From assembly GCA_964633435.1 (NCBI GenBank), contig CAZWHA010000004.1, forward strand, positions 1-64,000: a DNA stretch of 64,000 nt, given 5' to 3'. The DNA comes from GCA-016699895 sp964633435 (lineage in GTDB: Bacteria; Patescibacteriota; Saccharimonadia; Saccharimonadales; Saccharimonadaceae). Below the pieces are notes generated by a model that saw nothing but the letters and a program-made list of their open reading frames with translations, made no database searches and had not been told where the DNA came from. A program made the position numbers and the translations under genes. This document shows positions 1 to 8,892 of the stretch, piece after piece. Each line of letters starts with the position of its first letter. Position 1 is the stretch's first letter.

Positions 1-52
1 AGATGTCACCCCATTGGCCTTCGTCTGATCCGGGGGTTGGTAGGCGGGTCAT
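1..52 (-). CDS. Putative surface / tail-fibre-like protein, N-terminal fragment
   Basis: Only the first 17 codons are inside the window, reading MTRLPTPGSDEGQWGDI from ATG at 52; the gene runs off the left edge. A clear Shine-Dalgarno site (AGGAGG, about 64-70) precedes it. From memory, N-termini of the form LPTPGxDxGxWG are common on long, repetitive, presumably surface or tail-fibre-like proteins of Saccharibacteria; this is recognition of a pattern, not a database result. Its promoter carries a G10 tract in the spacer, as expected for a contingency (phase-variable) surface gene. The function of the body of the protein cannot be judged from here. Confidence 0.6.
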   Translation of the reverse strand, partial: MTRLPTPGSDEGQWGDI

Positions 53-92
53 AGTAGTTTTGTTCCTCCTGTAATTAGTAATGCTTATATCC

Positions 93-122
93 AGTTTACC
101 CCCCCCCCTGGATGAAAGTCAA
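93..122 (-). promoter_or_regulatory. Promoter with G10 tract in the -35/-10 spacer
   Basis: On the minus strand a -35 box TTGACT (117-122) is followed by an 18-base spacer made of TTCATCCA plus ten G, then a -10 box TAAACT (93-98). It drives the gene starting at 52, leaving a leader of about 35 bases with a Shine-Dalgarno site. Loss of one G would give the optimal 17-base spacing, so tract length should set promoter strength. The boxes and the tract are read directly; switching is inferred. Confidence 0.6.
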
Positions 123-152
123 GGGGGAGTGAACAACCTGTTGTGTATAAGT

Positions 153-1145
153 CTAGGCTATACGTTTTGCCACAAAACGTTCGAGCTGGCTAATGATACT
201 CGGGTCACTGGTTTCTAGGGCGATCTCTCTAGTACCTAGCCAGACCCCGCCACCAGCAAAGTTATGTGATCCAGTGATAGCTATTTTCGTGCCGTTTGGC
301 ATAGTGCAAATAATGAACTTGCCATGGATATAGGATTGACGACTATAATGGGTCTTTAAATTAGTCCTCCAACTACTGATACGAATAAAAAGTGCATTCA
401 TTGAAGTACTCTGTTGCCATGGATTAAAATAAAGCTTGGTTGGTTTATTTTTCAATAATTGTGCGATCTTGCCTGTTGGGCAATACTGCGAAACATATAC
501 TACTGACTCGGCATCGGCAACCAGTTGCTTGGCGCGACGGTAGATAATTGAATCGCTTACTCTACCGCCATCGATAAGCACCCTACCAATTGCTGTGTCA
601 AAATAATGACTACGATATTTGCTCTTGTTTTTTTCCGCTTTGATAATGCGTCGATACTCTTTCATGAGATACTCTGACAAGTCCTTGTTGTCATAGCGAA
701 GCATAAAATCAGCATTACTAACACCCTTGTCATAAAGGTTGATTCCGCCAAATGTGTAGACAATGTCATCCACAATAAGCCATTTGCAATGCGTACGCCC
801 TGACAAAATCAGGAACGCATCCCTGCCCAGCCAGTTAACCTTGATATTGGCAGATTTCAGGGCCTTTTTTAATAGTTCGATCGATCTGGTTTTCTGACTA
901 CGAGACGTATTGAACCGCAGATTGCCACCAATTTCGAGGTAAGTAAAAATATCTACTGCGATATCAACTTTGACGCCACGTCTCTGAGCATTAATGATGG
1001 CATCGATCAAATCTTTCGTTAACTCATCATAGCTAATAATCATTGTTAGCAAACAAACTCGATCCTTGGCGGTATTAACCGTTTTAATAGCATCCTTTAC
1101 ATAGTCATCGGCTACTAGTAGTTTTGGACTTTTGATCGATTTCAT
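153..1145 (-). CDS. Phospholipase D-like domain protein
   Basis: A 330-residue protein of the PLD/cardiolipin-synthase superfamily with two HKD-type half sites. The first is complete (HCKWLIVDD, about residues 118-126, HxKx4D) and is followed by GGINLYD. The second is IHGKFIIC with the downstream GSHNF signature (about residues 274-295), but the aspartate of the HxKx4D motif is replaced by threonine. No signal peptide or N-terminal membrane segments are evident, unlike classical cardiolipin synthases, so a soluble phosphodiesterase or nuclease is as likely as a lipid enzyme. The gene lies 17 bases after the FKBP gene and probably belongs to the pheS-pheT-FKBP transcription unit. Substrate unknown. 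Confidence 0.75.
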   Translation of the reverse strand: MKSIKSPKLLVADDYVKDAIKTVNTAKDRVCLLTMIISYDELTKDLIDAIINAQRRGVKVDIAVDIFTYLEIGGNLRFNTSRSQKTRSIELLKKALKSANIKVNWLGRDAFLILSGRTHCKWLIVDDIVYTFGGINLYDKGVSNADFMLRYDNKDLSEYLMKEYRRIIKAEKNKSKYRSHYFDTAIGRVLIDGGRVSDSIIYRRAKQLVADAESVVYVSQYCPTGKIAQLLKNKPTKLYFNPWQQSTSMNALFIRISSWRTNLKTHYSRQSYIHGKFIICTMPNGTKIAITGSHNFAGGGVWLGTREIALETSDPSIISQLERFVAKRIA

Positions 1146-1162
1146 AGAGTAGTCTACCTACA

Positions 1163-1798
1163 TCAGGGATTAGTGACTTCAACAATCTGCGTAATAAAGC
1201 GAAGTGGCGTATTGGCCGGAATGTCCTCACCAGAGCCATCGGTACCATACGCTAAATCAGAAGGAATTGATAACAAATAGACCCCACCAGCGCGCCGTCC
1301 AGCCAGACCCATTACCCAACCTTCGATAATTTTTGACTTTTCTAGGGTAAAGGTTGCCGGTAACGCATCTTCGCCCTCAGATTTAGTACTATGAAAGATC
1401 TTGCCGTCTGGCGTCCAGCCAGTATAGTTGGCCGAGATTGTCGCGCCTTCTTTAACGCTAGCACCATCGCCTTCTTTTAGGACTTCGACTGATAGTTCAG
1501 TAATATCGCTAGCGTTAAAAGCCGTTACCTTGTCAGCATAGCCGTCGAGTGCACGATACTTGGCTCGAGCTTCAGCCTGCACGGCCTGTTGAGCTTCGAG
1601 GTATTTTTGATAGGCTTCTTGTTGTTTTTTTGCAGCAATCTGATTCGGATCGACATTGGGATTTTGTCCAGCAAAAACCATAACAAAAAATGTCAGTAGC
1701 GTGCCGCCTGCCATGACAATAGCAATAATCCAAATTGAGATACGTTGCCAGTTTGGTGTGGCTGAGTTGTATCGTTTCGGTTTGGTTGGTTGCGTCAT
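1163..1798 (-). CDS. Membrane-anchored FKBP-type peptidyl-prolyl isomerase
   Basis: A 211-residue protein with a short basic cytoplasmic N-terminus, one membrane segment (about residues 20-43), a charged Ala/Gln-rich linker (about 50-95) and a C-terminal FKBP fold (about 105-210). The fold is recognised by GATISANYTGW, the VMGLAGRRAGG turn and the LAYG segment. The domain should face the outside and assist folding of exported proteins. Start ATG at 1798 has an AGAGG Shine-Dalgarno site. It follows pheT by 11 bases, so it is probably cotranscribed with pheS-pheT. Confidence 0.88.
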   Translation of the reverse strand: MTQPTKPKRYNSATPNWQRISIWIIAIVMAGGTLLTFFVMVFAGQNPNVDPNQIAAKKQQEAYQKYLEAQQAVQAEARAKYRALDGYADKVTAFNASDITELSVEVLKEGDGASVKEGATISANYTGWTPDGKIFHSTKSEGEDALPATFTLEKSKIIEGWVMGLAGRRAGGVYLLSIPSDLAYGTDGSGEDIPANTPLRFITQIVEVTNP

Positions 1799-1809
1799 GT
1801 TGTTCCTCT

Positions 1810-4317
1810 CTATATAATTTTGGCGTTTAAGTTAGCGATCGCACGGTCGGCCACAGTATCGACGACAGCGGCAATTTCGTCACCGTTTAGCGTCCGATCA
1901 CGAGCCGCAAAGGTCAGGCGAAATGACACGTTTTTGATTGATTGGTCGTCACCCTGATAAATTGATACTGGCTCAAAGCCGCCGATCAGATCAACTTCGG
2001 CGAGCCCTGCTCGCAGCGTATCGACAATTTTTTCATAGGGCAGATCGGCTGCAACAACCAGTGTGATGTCACGCTCGACGCTGGGATACTTGCTGAGCGA
2101 CTCGTAAGTATTCATCGTGGTTCGAGTAGCAAATAGTGTATCGAGGTTTAGCTCAAGCACCGCCGTGTATTCTGGTAATTTAAAGGACTGACGTACCGAT
2201 CGTTTGAGCTCGCCGAGCATTGCAACACGCTGTTTTTTACCAGTTGAGCCAGTCGTTTCCAGCACGGCCGCTCGTTTCGGCTCGGCCATACTCAGTTCTT
2301 TATTGACATCGTCTGACCCGATTTCGGCGAACGCCAGGTCATCGCGGCCCGTGATAAACTGTGCTATTTGCTTGATTTGATAAAACGCTGACGCGTTGTC
2401 ACGTGGCGGGTGTTTTGCCACTAGCACTGCTGCCAAAACATGCGTCTCAGCCGGAACCTCTGGTTCGTTTTCATCCATGAAACCTTTGGCGTGCGTTTTA
2501 CCGAACTCGAACAGCAGAAAACTATCATAGCCAGCGCGAAAGTTCGCAGTAGCTTTTTCGAGCAAACTCGGTAATACACTGAGCCGATAATGCTGCAAAT
2601 CAGGACTAAGGGCGTTGGTGATTCGATAAGCTACCGCCGCATCACCACCTGTCTTCTCGATCAAGCTAGCCGGGACGAAACTATAGGTCAGCAGTTCGTT
2701 GCCACCAGCTCTCGCCAGACGAGAACGCAGTTCGTCTCGGAAAGTATCGAACTGGCTCGGTCGGACTGCGGTAAAATCGCGTATTGGCAAGGTCGGTGTA
2801 ATGTTGTCGTAGCCATTGACCCGGCCGATATCTTCGATCAGGTCTTCGTTGATATGCAGATCCGTCCGCCACCATGGCGCTGTCGCCTTGATCGTATCGT
2901 TAGCTACAATAACGTCGCTATATTCCAGATGCTCCAGAGTAGCTTGGGCCGATACGCCGTAATCTTTGCCCAGCACCTCTACGATCTGCTGATTCGTCAG
3001 CGAGAAGTTAACTGGTTCGATCTTGCCTGGATAAACTTCGACGATATCACTGGCAATTCTGGCACCAGTTTGTGAGCCAAACATGTCGGCAGCCATTGCT
3101 AAAACCGGAGCAGCCAGCGCCGCTGGCTGACCTTTAGTAAACCGGGTAATTGCTTCACTAAAAATACCGTGTCGGAATTGAGTGCTACGTAGATTATAGA
3201 GATTGAAGGTTGCACTCTCTAGGAATATGTTTCGCGTCGTGCTGTCGATCTCTGTCTCGCTGCCGCCCATTGCTCCAGCCAGTGCCACGGGCTTTTGCGC
3301 AGTATCGCCAGCCGTAATGACAATATCTTCGGGGGTCAATTCAATATCACGACCATCGAGTAGCGTCATCGTCTCACTGTTTCGCCCAACACGCACCACG
3401 ATTTCCGGAGCTTCCGTGCCGCTAACTTGTAAGAGCTTGTCGTAGTCAAAGGCGTGGAGCGGCTGACCCGTCACCAGCATCAGCCAATTTGTAATATCAA
3501 CTGCCGCGCTAATCGGTCGCATGCCACTACGCGCCAAGTAGCTACTGGTCAGCAGATCGCTACGAACCGAACTATCGACATCCGCCAATACTAGACCTTG
3601 ATAACGAGCGCAGATAGCTGGATCAACAATCGTGACCTTGGGTTGTTTCAGCTCGGCAGTTTTTGGTAGCGTTGGTTGTAATACGGTGAACCAGTCGGGC
3701 GATGTAAATGCTTCGCCTTGAATGGCCGCAATTTCGCGAGCCAGACCGATCAACCCAAAGCAATCTGGGCGATGAGTTAGTGATTTATTTTCGATATCCA
3801 GCAAATAGTCATTCAGCTCGTACAGTTCCGCAAACGAATCCCCCGGTTTAGCCTCTCGGTCAATCTCTAAAATACCATCGTGCTCATCCCACAGATCTAG
3901 CTCGCGCGCCGAAGCAATCATACCGTTACTCATGAATCCGCGCAACTTACGTGCACCCAGCACAAACGGGTCGGCCGTGCCATAGGTTTCCGGCACTACA
4001 GTACTAGGCGGCAACCACGCTACCAATAGTCCGGCACGAACATTCGGTGCACCACAGACGACTTGAACCAGGCCGTTTTCGTCACGTTCGACATCTTTCC
4101 ATGCACCACCATCATCAATTTTGCAGAGGTTTAAATGATCTGAATCCGGCACTGGTGCGGCCTCGATAACTTTGGCAATAATAACATCTTTGTATTTAGC
4201 GCCCAGATCGATAATTTTTTCGATTTCAACCAAACGCGCCCCAATTAACTCTGCTAGTTCATCAATAGAACGATCGATGGTAACGTACTTTTTTAACCAA
4301 TTAACTGAAACTATCAT
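1810..4317 (-). CDS. pheT: Phenylalanyl-tRNA synthetase beta subunit
   Basis: The 835-residue beta chain of the heterotetrameric PheRS, of normal length. In order: N-terminal segment MIVSVNWLKKYV, EMAP-II-like tRNA-binding domain (about 40-150), B3/B4 editing region, B5 domain, catalytic-like core and the C-terminal ferredoxin-fold anticodon-binding domain (about 740-835, SKYPSVERDITLVV). The ATG overlaps the pheS stop by one base (TAATG), so translation is coupled to pheS. The B3/B4 domain normally hydrolyses Tyr-tRNA(Phe); nothing suggests its loss. Confidence 0.97.
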   Translation of the reverse strand: MIVSVNWLKKYVTIDRSIDELAELIGARLVEIEKIIDLGAKYKDVIIAKVIEAAPVPDSDHLNLCKIDDGGAWKDVERDENGLVQVVCGAPNVRAGLLVAWLPPSTVVPETYGTADPFVLGARKLRGFMSNGMIASARELDLWDEHDGILEIDREAKPGDSFAELYELNDYLLDIENKSLTHRPDCFGLIGLAREIAAIQGEAFTSPDWFTVLQPTLPKTAELKQPKVTIVDPAICARYQGLVLADVDSSVRSDLLTSSYLARSGMRPISAAVDITNWLMLVTGQPLHAFDYDKLLQVSGTEAPEIVVRVGRNSETMTLLDGRDIELTPEDIVITAGDTAQKPVALAGAMGGSETEIDSTTRNIFLESATFNLYNLRSTQFRHGIFSEAITRFTKGQPAALAAPVLAMAADMFGSQTGARIASDIVEVYPGKIEPVNFSLTNQQIVEVLGKDYGVSAQATLEHLEYSDVIVANDTIKATAPWWRTDLHINEDLIEDIGRVNGYDNITPTLPIRDFTAVRPSQFDTFRDELRSRLARAGGNELLTYSFVPASLIEKTGGDAAVAYRITNALSPDLQHYRLSVLPSLLEKATANFRAGYDSFLLFEFGKTHAKGFMDENEPEVPAETHVLAAVLVAKHPPRDNASAFYQIKQIAQFITGRDDLAFAEIGSDDVNKELSMAEPKRAAVLETTGSTGKKQRVAMLGELKRSVRQSFKLPEYTAVLELNLDTLFATRTTMNTYESLSKYPSVERDITLVVAADLPYEKIVDTLRAGLAEVDLIGGFEPVSIYQGDDQSIKNVSFRLTFAARDRTLNGDEIAAVVDTVADRAIANLNAKII

Positions 4318-5318
4318 TAAAACTTCCTCAAAAATTGTAATTTACCGGATTCGAAATGGCGCAGATCTTCGATACCGTATTTCAACATAACTAATCGTTC
4401 CAAACCGCCACCCCAGGCAAAGCCACGATATTTAGTCGGGTCGATATCAGCAGCACGCAGGACGTTCGGATGAATCATTCCACAGCCAAGCATTTCGAGC
4501 CATTCTTTGCCGCTGCCGCCTAAACTGGCCGGTTTTTCAATCGCAAATTCCAGACTGGGTTCCGTAAACGGAAAATAGCCTGGTTGTGTCTTGGTTTTGA
4601 GTTTTTGACCGTAATACGTCTCAAAGAACGCCTGTAGGGTGCCGAGCATCTGGCTCAAACTAGCCGTAGCCGACACAAACACACCCTCGCACTGGTGAAA
4701 CGTATGTTCGTGCGTCGCGTCGACGTCTTCGTTACGAAAGACTCGACCATAGCTAATCGCAGCAATCTGACCACCATTTTCTAACCTGTACTTGCCAGCC
4801 CGTAAAATACGATTTTGCATGGTTGAGGTGTGTGCTGGCGGAATGAAGCCCTCCTCAGTGCGAAAGGTGTCATAGCCATCCCGTGCCGGATGTCCGGGCG
4901 GAAAATTGAGACTCGTAAACATATGAAAATCATCATCGATTTCACGCGACTCGATAGCCTCGAAACCCATCCGCGTGAAAATATCGATGACATTAGTAAT
5001 CTCGCGCGACAAGGGATGAATCGTGCCGTTTTCGGTCGGCAGCAGTGCTGGCCGAGCGCCATTAATGTCGAACGGCGCCGTGACATCGAGTGACTCCACA
5101 GTCATATCGAGTACTGCGTTTTCCTGATCAGTAATTGCCGATTCCAAAAGTTGCTTTAGTTCATTTATTTGACGCCCAAACGCACCTCGCTGCTCCGCTG
5201 GCAATGCAGGGATCTGGGCATACAGCTGTTTCAATTCCGAGGCACGCAGTATTTCGCGTGGATTATCGGATGCCGCGACACGCTCTAATAGACTCGCCTT
5301 GACTTCGTCAATGTTCAT
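4317..5318 (-). CDS. pheS: Phenylalanyl-tRNA synthetase alpha subunit
   Basis: A 333-residue class II synthetase subunit. An N-terminal coiled coil (about 1-85) is followed by the catalytic core, including GCGMIHPNVL and the motif 3 stretch WGGGLERLVMLKYGI near the C-terminus. The usual RTHTS segment in the active-site region reads PAHTS here (about residues 166-170), an unexpected change. The start ATG lies six bases after TATACT and has no Shine-Dalgarno site, so the pheS-pheT transcript is probably leaderless. It heads the run pheS-pheT-FKBP-PLD. Confidence 0.96.
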   Translation of the reverse strand: MNIDEVKASLLERVAASDNPREILRASELKQLYAQIPALPAEQRGAFGRQINELKQLLESAITDQENAVLDMTVESLDVTAPFDINGARPALLPTENGTIHPLSREITNVIDIFTRMGFEAIESREIDDDFHMFTSLNFPPGHPARDGYDTFRTEEGFIPPAHTSTMQNRILRAGKYRLENGGQIAAISYGRVFRNEDVDATHEHTFHQCEGVFVSATASLSQMLGTLQAFFETYYGQKLKTKTQPGYFPFTEPSLEFAIEKPASLGGSGKEWLEMLGCGMIHPNVLRAADIDPTKYRGFAWGGGLERLVMLKYGIEDLRHFESGKLQFLRKF

Positions 5319-5332
5319 GGTTCAAGTATACA

Positions 5333-5935
5333 TTAATTTATCTTTTTCTGAAAGGCGCTAATCTGTACATTCAGATCATCCCGTGTCTGGCCCAGCCAAT
5401 CGTCATTATCAGAAATTACCTCGGCAATAAAACCACTGATCGAATCAAAATCGCTAGTTGCCGTGACGCGCTTGACGAGGTCATCCATGGCTGCAATCCG
5501 TTCAGTGGCATCCGGAAAACGATTCGCGATCAGATCACGATAGCGGTTTACGAGCTTCAGAAAGTCACCGTTGATTACTGCTTCGCCCTTTAGTCCACTG
5601 TTATATTTACTAACCAGTTGATTGTGAGCCTCAACTACGGCTACATAATTTTTTAGCGAATCCAGCAATTTCTGGTATTCAGCCTGCAGGGATTTAACTT
5701 TCTGGTAATCGCTATTAAGCACCTGTCCTAGCCAGACCGATCGTAGCTCGACAGTGGTTCCGGCGTCTTTACCGTCGATAATACTTTTCAGTTGTTTAGA
5801 CGCATCAACCCGAAAATCATTGACGGCACCTTTCGCCATAAACATCAGCGTCAACATAGCGGCACCAGCTAACGCTAGGACAATAGCTACACTGATCAGA
5901 CCAGTTTTCATTTTGCGATTAATTTTGAATGCCAA
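5333..5935 (-). CDS. Single-pass membrane protein, function unknown
   Basis: About 200 residues: basic N-terminus, one hydrophobic segment (about 12-34), then a long charged helical region likely to form a coiled coil outside the membrane. No catalytic motif is seen. The start is probably the TTG at 5935, because a strong AGGAGGG lies five bases before it; the first ATG is eight codons later. It has some general resemblance to LemA-type anchored helical proteins, but I do not assign it to that family. It lies downstream of the small membrane protein at 5953-6201, probably in one transcript. Confidence 0.7.
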   Translation of the reverse strand: MAFKINRKMKTGLISVAIVLALAGAAMLTLMFMAKGAVNDFRVDASKQLKSIIDGKDAGTTVELRSVWLGQVLNSDYQKVKSLQAEYQKLLDSLKNYVAVVEAHNQLVSKYNSGLKGEAVINGDFLKLVNRYRDLIANRFPDATERIAAMDDLVKRVTATSDFDSISGFIAEVISDNDDWLGQTRDDLNVQISAFQKKIN

Positions 5936-5952
5936 AATTCCCTCCTGTTACC

Positions 5953-6201
5953 CTAAACCGTCATCACAACAATTGCAATCAAAACACCAATAACGGCCGC
6001 AATAATCAGCGCCCAGACCCATGCCAGACTAGTCGTTGGTTTCAGATCCTTCATATAAGTACTGTCATCGACATTGTATTTCGGGCCATCAAAGTCACCG
6101 GTCAACTGTGTTCGAGATTGCTTTTCCCGCAACTCGGCAGTGACACGCTTTTGCAGCTCTGACTGTGTCCCGAGATCTTGGCCATTTAACATGATTGCCA
6201 T
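5953..6201 (-). CDS. Small membrane protein, function unknown
   Basis: An 82-residue protein with a soluble charged N-terminal half and one C-terminal membrane segment (about 58-81), i.e. tail-anchored topology. I place the start at ATG 6201 because TACAAT (minus strand, 6208-6213) lies six bases upstream, a leaderless arrangement; longer upstream starts would overlap or precede that promoter. It is divergent from the aquaporin gene. The next gene (5333-5935) has its own Shine-Dalgarno site and no evident promoter, so the two probably form an operon. No recognised domain. Confidence 0.65.
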   Translation of the reverse strand: MAIMLNGQDLGTQSELQKRVTAELREKQSRTQLTGDFDGPKYNVDDSTYMKDLKPTTSLAWVWALIIAAVIGVLIAIVVMTV

Positions 6202-6269
6202 AAGAATATTGTACCACTTTTTTATTTTCATGTTACAATGTTTTCTGTAAACTTATGTAAGGAGGGTTG

Positions 6270-7205
6270 ATGGCTACAAAGAAGGCCGCGCCGAAGAAGA
6301 AACCTACTTCGGCCAAAAAGTCCGTTGCTGCTAAACCAGTGTCGGCATCAAAAGTTACGACAAAGAAAACAACGAGCGCTCCAGCACCCATGCTGAAACC
6401 AGGCGCACTCATTGCCGAGCTGATCGGTACGTTTGTACTGGCAGCCGTAGTAATTAATCTGGCATCAAACAGCAATTTCGGTACAATTGGGATCGCCCTG
6501 GTACTCGCAATCCTGGTTGTGGTTTTCGGTGCAGTCAGCGGAGCTCATCTGAACCCAGCTATTACGATTGCTCAGTACGTCAACAAAAAAATTGACGGCG
6601 TCAAAGCCTCTGCCTATATCGGATCACAAGTACTCGGTGCTGTGTTAGCACTCGTAATCATGACTGGCATCATGCAGGCCAACTGGGACTACAATGGAGC
6701 TGTTCGAGCGGCTGTCGAAAATGCAGGTGTTTCGAGCGCCACCATTGATCAAGCTGGTGGCCTAGAAAAATGGGCTGAAACCTATGGCGGCGTCGAGTCA
6801 GTGGCTTCACAACTCGGTATCGAAAACAAAGCACCAAAAACCTTTACCGTTAATAAACTAGTCGAAGGTAAAGAATGGGTTGCGTTCTTGGCTGAAATCC
6901 TTGGCGCTATCGTTTTTGGTTTGGGTGTTGGTTACGCTGTGTTCGGTCGCAGCAAGAGCCGTATCGAAGCCGGCCTAGCCGTTGGCCTTGGTCTACTGGC
7001 TGGTGCGGTGATCGGTGGTGCAACAGTGATCCTCAACCCAGCCGTCGCAGCAGCAGTTGGCGGTTTCCACTGGGCCAATCCGTTTGGCGCTGATGCCGGT
7101 TTATTCTGGTGGCCAGTCTTGGTCTATATCTTTGGTACTACCATTGGTATGGTCGCTGGCGTTACTGCTTATCGCTTTATCCTACGCGATGCTGAAACCG
7201 AATAG
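6270..7205 (+). CDS. MIP-family channel (aquaporin/glyceroporin-like)
   Basis: A 311-residue major intrinsic protein. Residues 1-40 form an unusual Lys/Ala-rich basic tail. The six-helix channel follows, with the two half-helix motifs GAHLNPAIT (NPA at 95-97) and ILNPAVAAA (NPA at 256-258). The second NPA is normally followed by Arg, which forms the ar/R selectivity filter; here it is Val. A roughly 65-residue hydrophilic loop (about 135-200) is longer than in most members. Start ATG 6270 has the Shine-Dalgarno site AAGGAGG and a -10 TACAAT at 6234-6239. A bidirectional terminator follows. Substrate cannot be predicted because the filter residue is changed. Confidence 0.9.
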   Translation: MATKKAAPKKKPTSAKKSVAAKPVSASKVTTKKTTSAPAPMLKPGALIAELIGTFVLAAVVINLASNSNFGTIGIALVLAILVVVFGAVSGAHLNPAITIAQYVNKKIDGVKASAYIGSQVLGAVLALVIMTGIMQANWDYNGAVRAAVENAGVSSATIDQAGGLEKWAETYGGVESVASQLGIENKAPKTFTVNKLVEGKEWVAFLAEILGAIVFGLGVGYAVFGRSKSRIEAGLAVGLGLLAGAVIGGATVILNPAVAAAVGGFHWANPFGADAGLFWWPVLVYIFGTTIGMVAGVTAYRFILRDAETE

Positions 7206-7224
7206 ATCGAATCTTTGTTAGCAA

Positions 7225-7254
7225 AATTGCCTCCGAAAACGGGGGCAATTTTTA
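7225..7254. terminator. Bidirectional rho-independent terminator
   Basis: A nine-pair stem (ATTGCC arm with GGCAAT arm, loop around GAAAAC) is flanked by T runs on one side and A runs on the other. It can end both the aquaporin transcript (+) and the rmuC transcript (-). Confidence 0.85.
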
Positions 7255-7259
7255 TGGAA

Positions 7260-8312
7260 TTAATTATCGCCATGTGGCTTGTCGATCAATAATGGATCGA
7301 CTGATGTTTCACCGCCAGCAATCTTCACCACGTCTTTATCAACTTTGACGAACTCTTTATGAGCATTATTATAATGATTTACCGTCGTACCTAGACTGTT
7401 ACCGAGCTTGCCTAGATACTCTTCGTATTTACGCAGATGCTGACCGAGTTGTCCCACTCGGATCTGAATTTCCTTGGCCTGTTCCTCAATCTGCAGGCTA
7501 CGTAAGCCCTGTAATACCGTTTCCAAATAGGCCATAAACGACGTCGGACTAGTGATGATGACTCGTTTATCACGAAAGGCATATTCGATCAAATCACGCG
7601 AGCTACCGCCTTGCCCAACGTTATTAATCAACAGATCATAATAGAGCGATTCGCTCGGGATAAACATAAAGGCAAAATCCATCGTACCTTCGCTTGGTCG
7701 GATGTATTTAGCGGTTTCATCAATACGGCCTTTCAGGTCTGATTTGACTTTGGTCAGCAAGCTAGCGCGCTCAATTTTATCAGCTGCTTCGATAAAGCGA
7801 TTGTAATTTTCCAGACTAAATTTGCTATCAACTGGCAAGATTTTGCCTTTATTCAGAAAAATCACGGCATCGACAATTTCGCCGTCTTTGAATTTATACT
7901 GTGACTGCCATTGGTTGGGTGGCAAAACATTTTCGAGTACGCTCGCCAGATAATATTCGCCAAATACTCCGCGTTGTTTAGGATTGGCCAGGATGTTTTG
8001 CAGCGTTTTCAACTCGTCAGCCACATCAACCACACGTTTGTTTGTTTCGTCCAGCTTAGTCAACCTAGCACTCACATCGTTAATAATTTTCGAACTCTCA
8101 CTCAGCTGTTTATGGACTGAGTCCTGAGTTTTATCGAGCCGCTCGTCAAACGTCTTGCGCAAATTGTCGCTCAGCGAACCAATATCACGCCGCAAATTGG
8201 CCAGGTCATTTTGCAAAAATTGTTCAGTCTGATCAGTAGTTTCCCGGGGCTTTCTGGACCAGACAAGCACCACAATAACGATGACGAGCAAACCAATAAT
8301 AATATATTCCAT
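7260..8312 (-). CDS. rmuC: RmuC-family DNA recombination protein
   Basis: About 350 residues: an N-terminal membrane segment (about 1-20), a long coiled coil (about 30-105), and the RmuC nuclease-like domain with GVFGEYYL, LPVDSKFSLENY, FMFIPSESLYYDLL and VIITSPTSF. RmuC limits recombination at inverted repeats in E. coli; its biochemical activity is not well established. I choose ATG 8312 rather than the GTG two codons upstream because TACAAT ends seven bases before this ATG, giving a leaderless start, whereas the GTG would almost touch the -10 box. Confidence 0.92.
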   Translation of the reverse strand: MEYIIIGLLVIVIVVLVWSRKPRETTDQTEQFLQNDLANLRRDIGSLSDNLRKTFDERLDKTQDSVHKQLSESSKIINDVSARLTKLDETNKRVVDVADELKTLQNILANPKQRGVFGEYYLASVLENVLPPNQWQSQYKFKDGEIVDAVIFLNKGKILPVDSKFSLENYNRFIEAADKIERASLLTKVKSDLKGRIDETAKYIRPSEGTMDFAFMFIPSESLYYDLLINNVGQGGSSRDLIEYAFRDKRVIITSPTSFMAYLETVLQGLRSLQIEEQAKEIQIRVGQLGQHLRKYEEYLGKLGNSLGTTVNHYNNAHKEFVKVDKDVVKIAGGETSVDPLLIDKPHGDN

Positions 8313-8343
8313 AATCACTATTGTATCATTACCGGACTAATGT

Positions 8344-8892
8344 TTAGGCCTTGACCAATAACCAAAACGCAATCACCAGTGCCGCCATGAGGATCGTGGC
8401 TAGGACATAGCGCTTGACTGCCGCGATCAGCGCAAAGAACAGATATAGTAGCATGCCAAATACAGCAGCTAGTACGGTAGCAAGTATGGCGCCACGACTA
8501 TCGAGTATTGGCCAAAGTGCACCGAGACTCACAAATGTCGCCGCGCTAATAAGTACGGGTCGAAACACCCGTGCTGCCACAAGGAGGGATATGGCAATCG
8601 TACCAACGATCATCAAACTCATGATGAACGCAGTCGATCCGGCATTCGAACAGATAGCTACGGTATCTGGCGTCCGACAAAATAACGGCGACAACACCCA
8701 TGACTCCAAGGCTAGCCGCAACATCCATACAAACGCGCCACCGATCAGGCCAACGACAGCTAATCGTACTACTTCGTTACGCGGCAACGCCCGAGTTGCC
8801 CTAGGCTTTTCGACCTTGACTGTCGAAAAATCAAAATCTTTCCACTCGTCTGGATCAGTATTACCACCAGATGACATCATCGTCTGACTCAT
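8344..8892 (-). CDS. Multi-pass membrane protein, function unknown
   Basis: A 182-residue protein with a soluble N-terminal stretch of about 45 residues and four to five predicted membrane helices. There is a CRTPDTVAICSN segment with two Cys between the first and second helices, possibly an external disulfide loop. The start ATG 8892 lies nine bases after TAGAAT, with TTGCGC 17 bases further upstream, a good promoter with almost no leader. No known family recognised. Confidence 0.7.
   Translation of the reverse strand: MSQTMMSSGGNTDPDEWKDFDFSTVKVEKPRATRALPRNEVVRLAVVGLIGGAFVWMLRLALESWVLSPLFCRTPDTVAICSNAGSTAFIMSLMIVGTIAISLLVAARVFRPVLISAATFVSLGALWPILDSRGAILATVLAAVFGMLLYLFFALIAAVKRYVLATILMAALVIAFWLLVKA

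Noticed and set aside
2590..3075. Long plus-strand open frame opposite pheT
   Set aside because: It lies entirely antisense to a full-length, conserved synthetase gene and encodes no recognisable domain; similar mirror frames occur opposite most long genes here.
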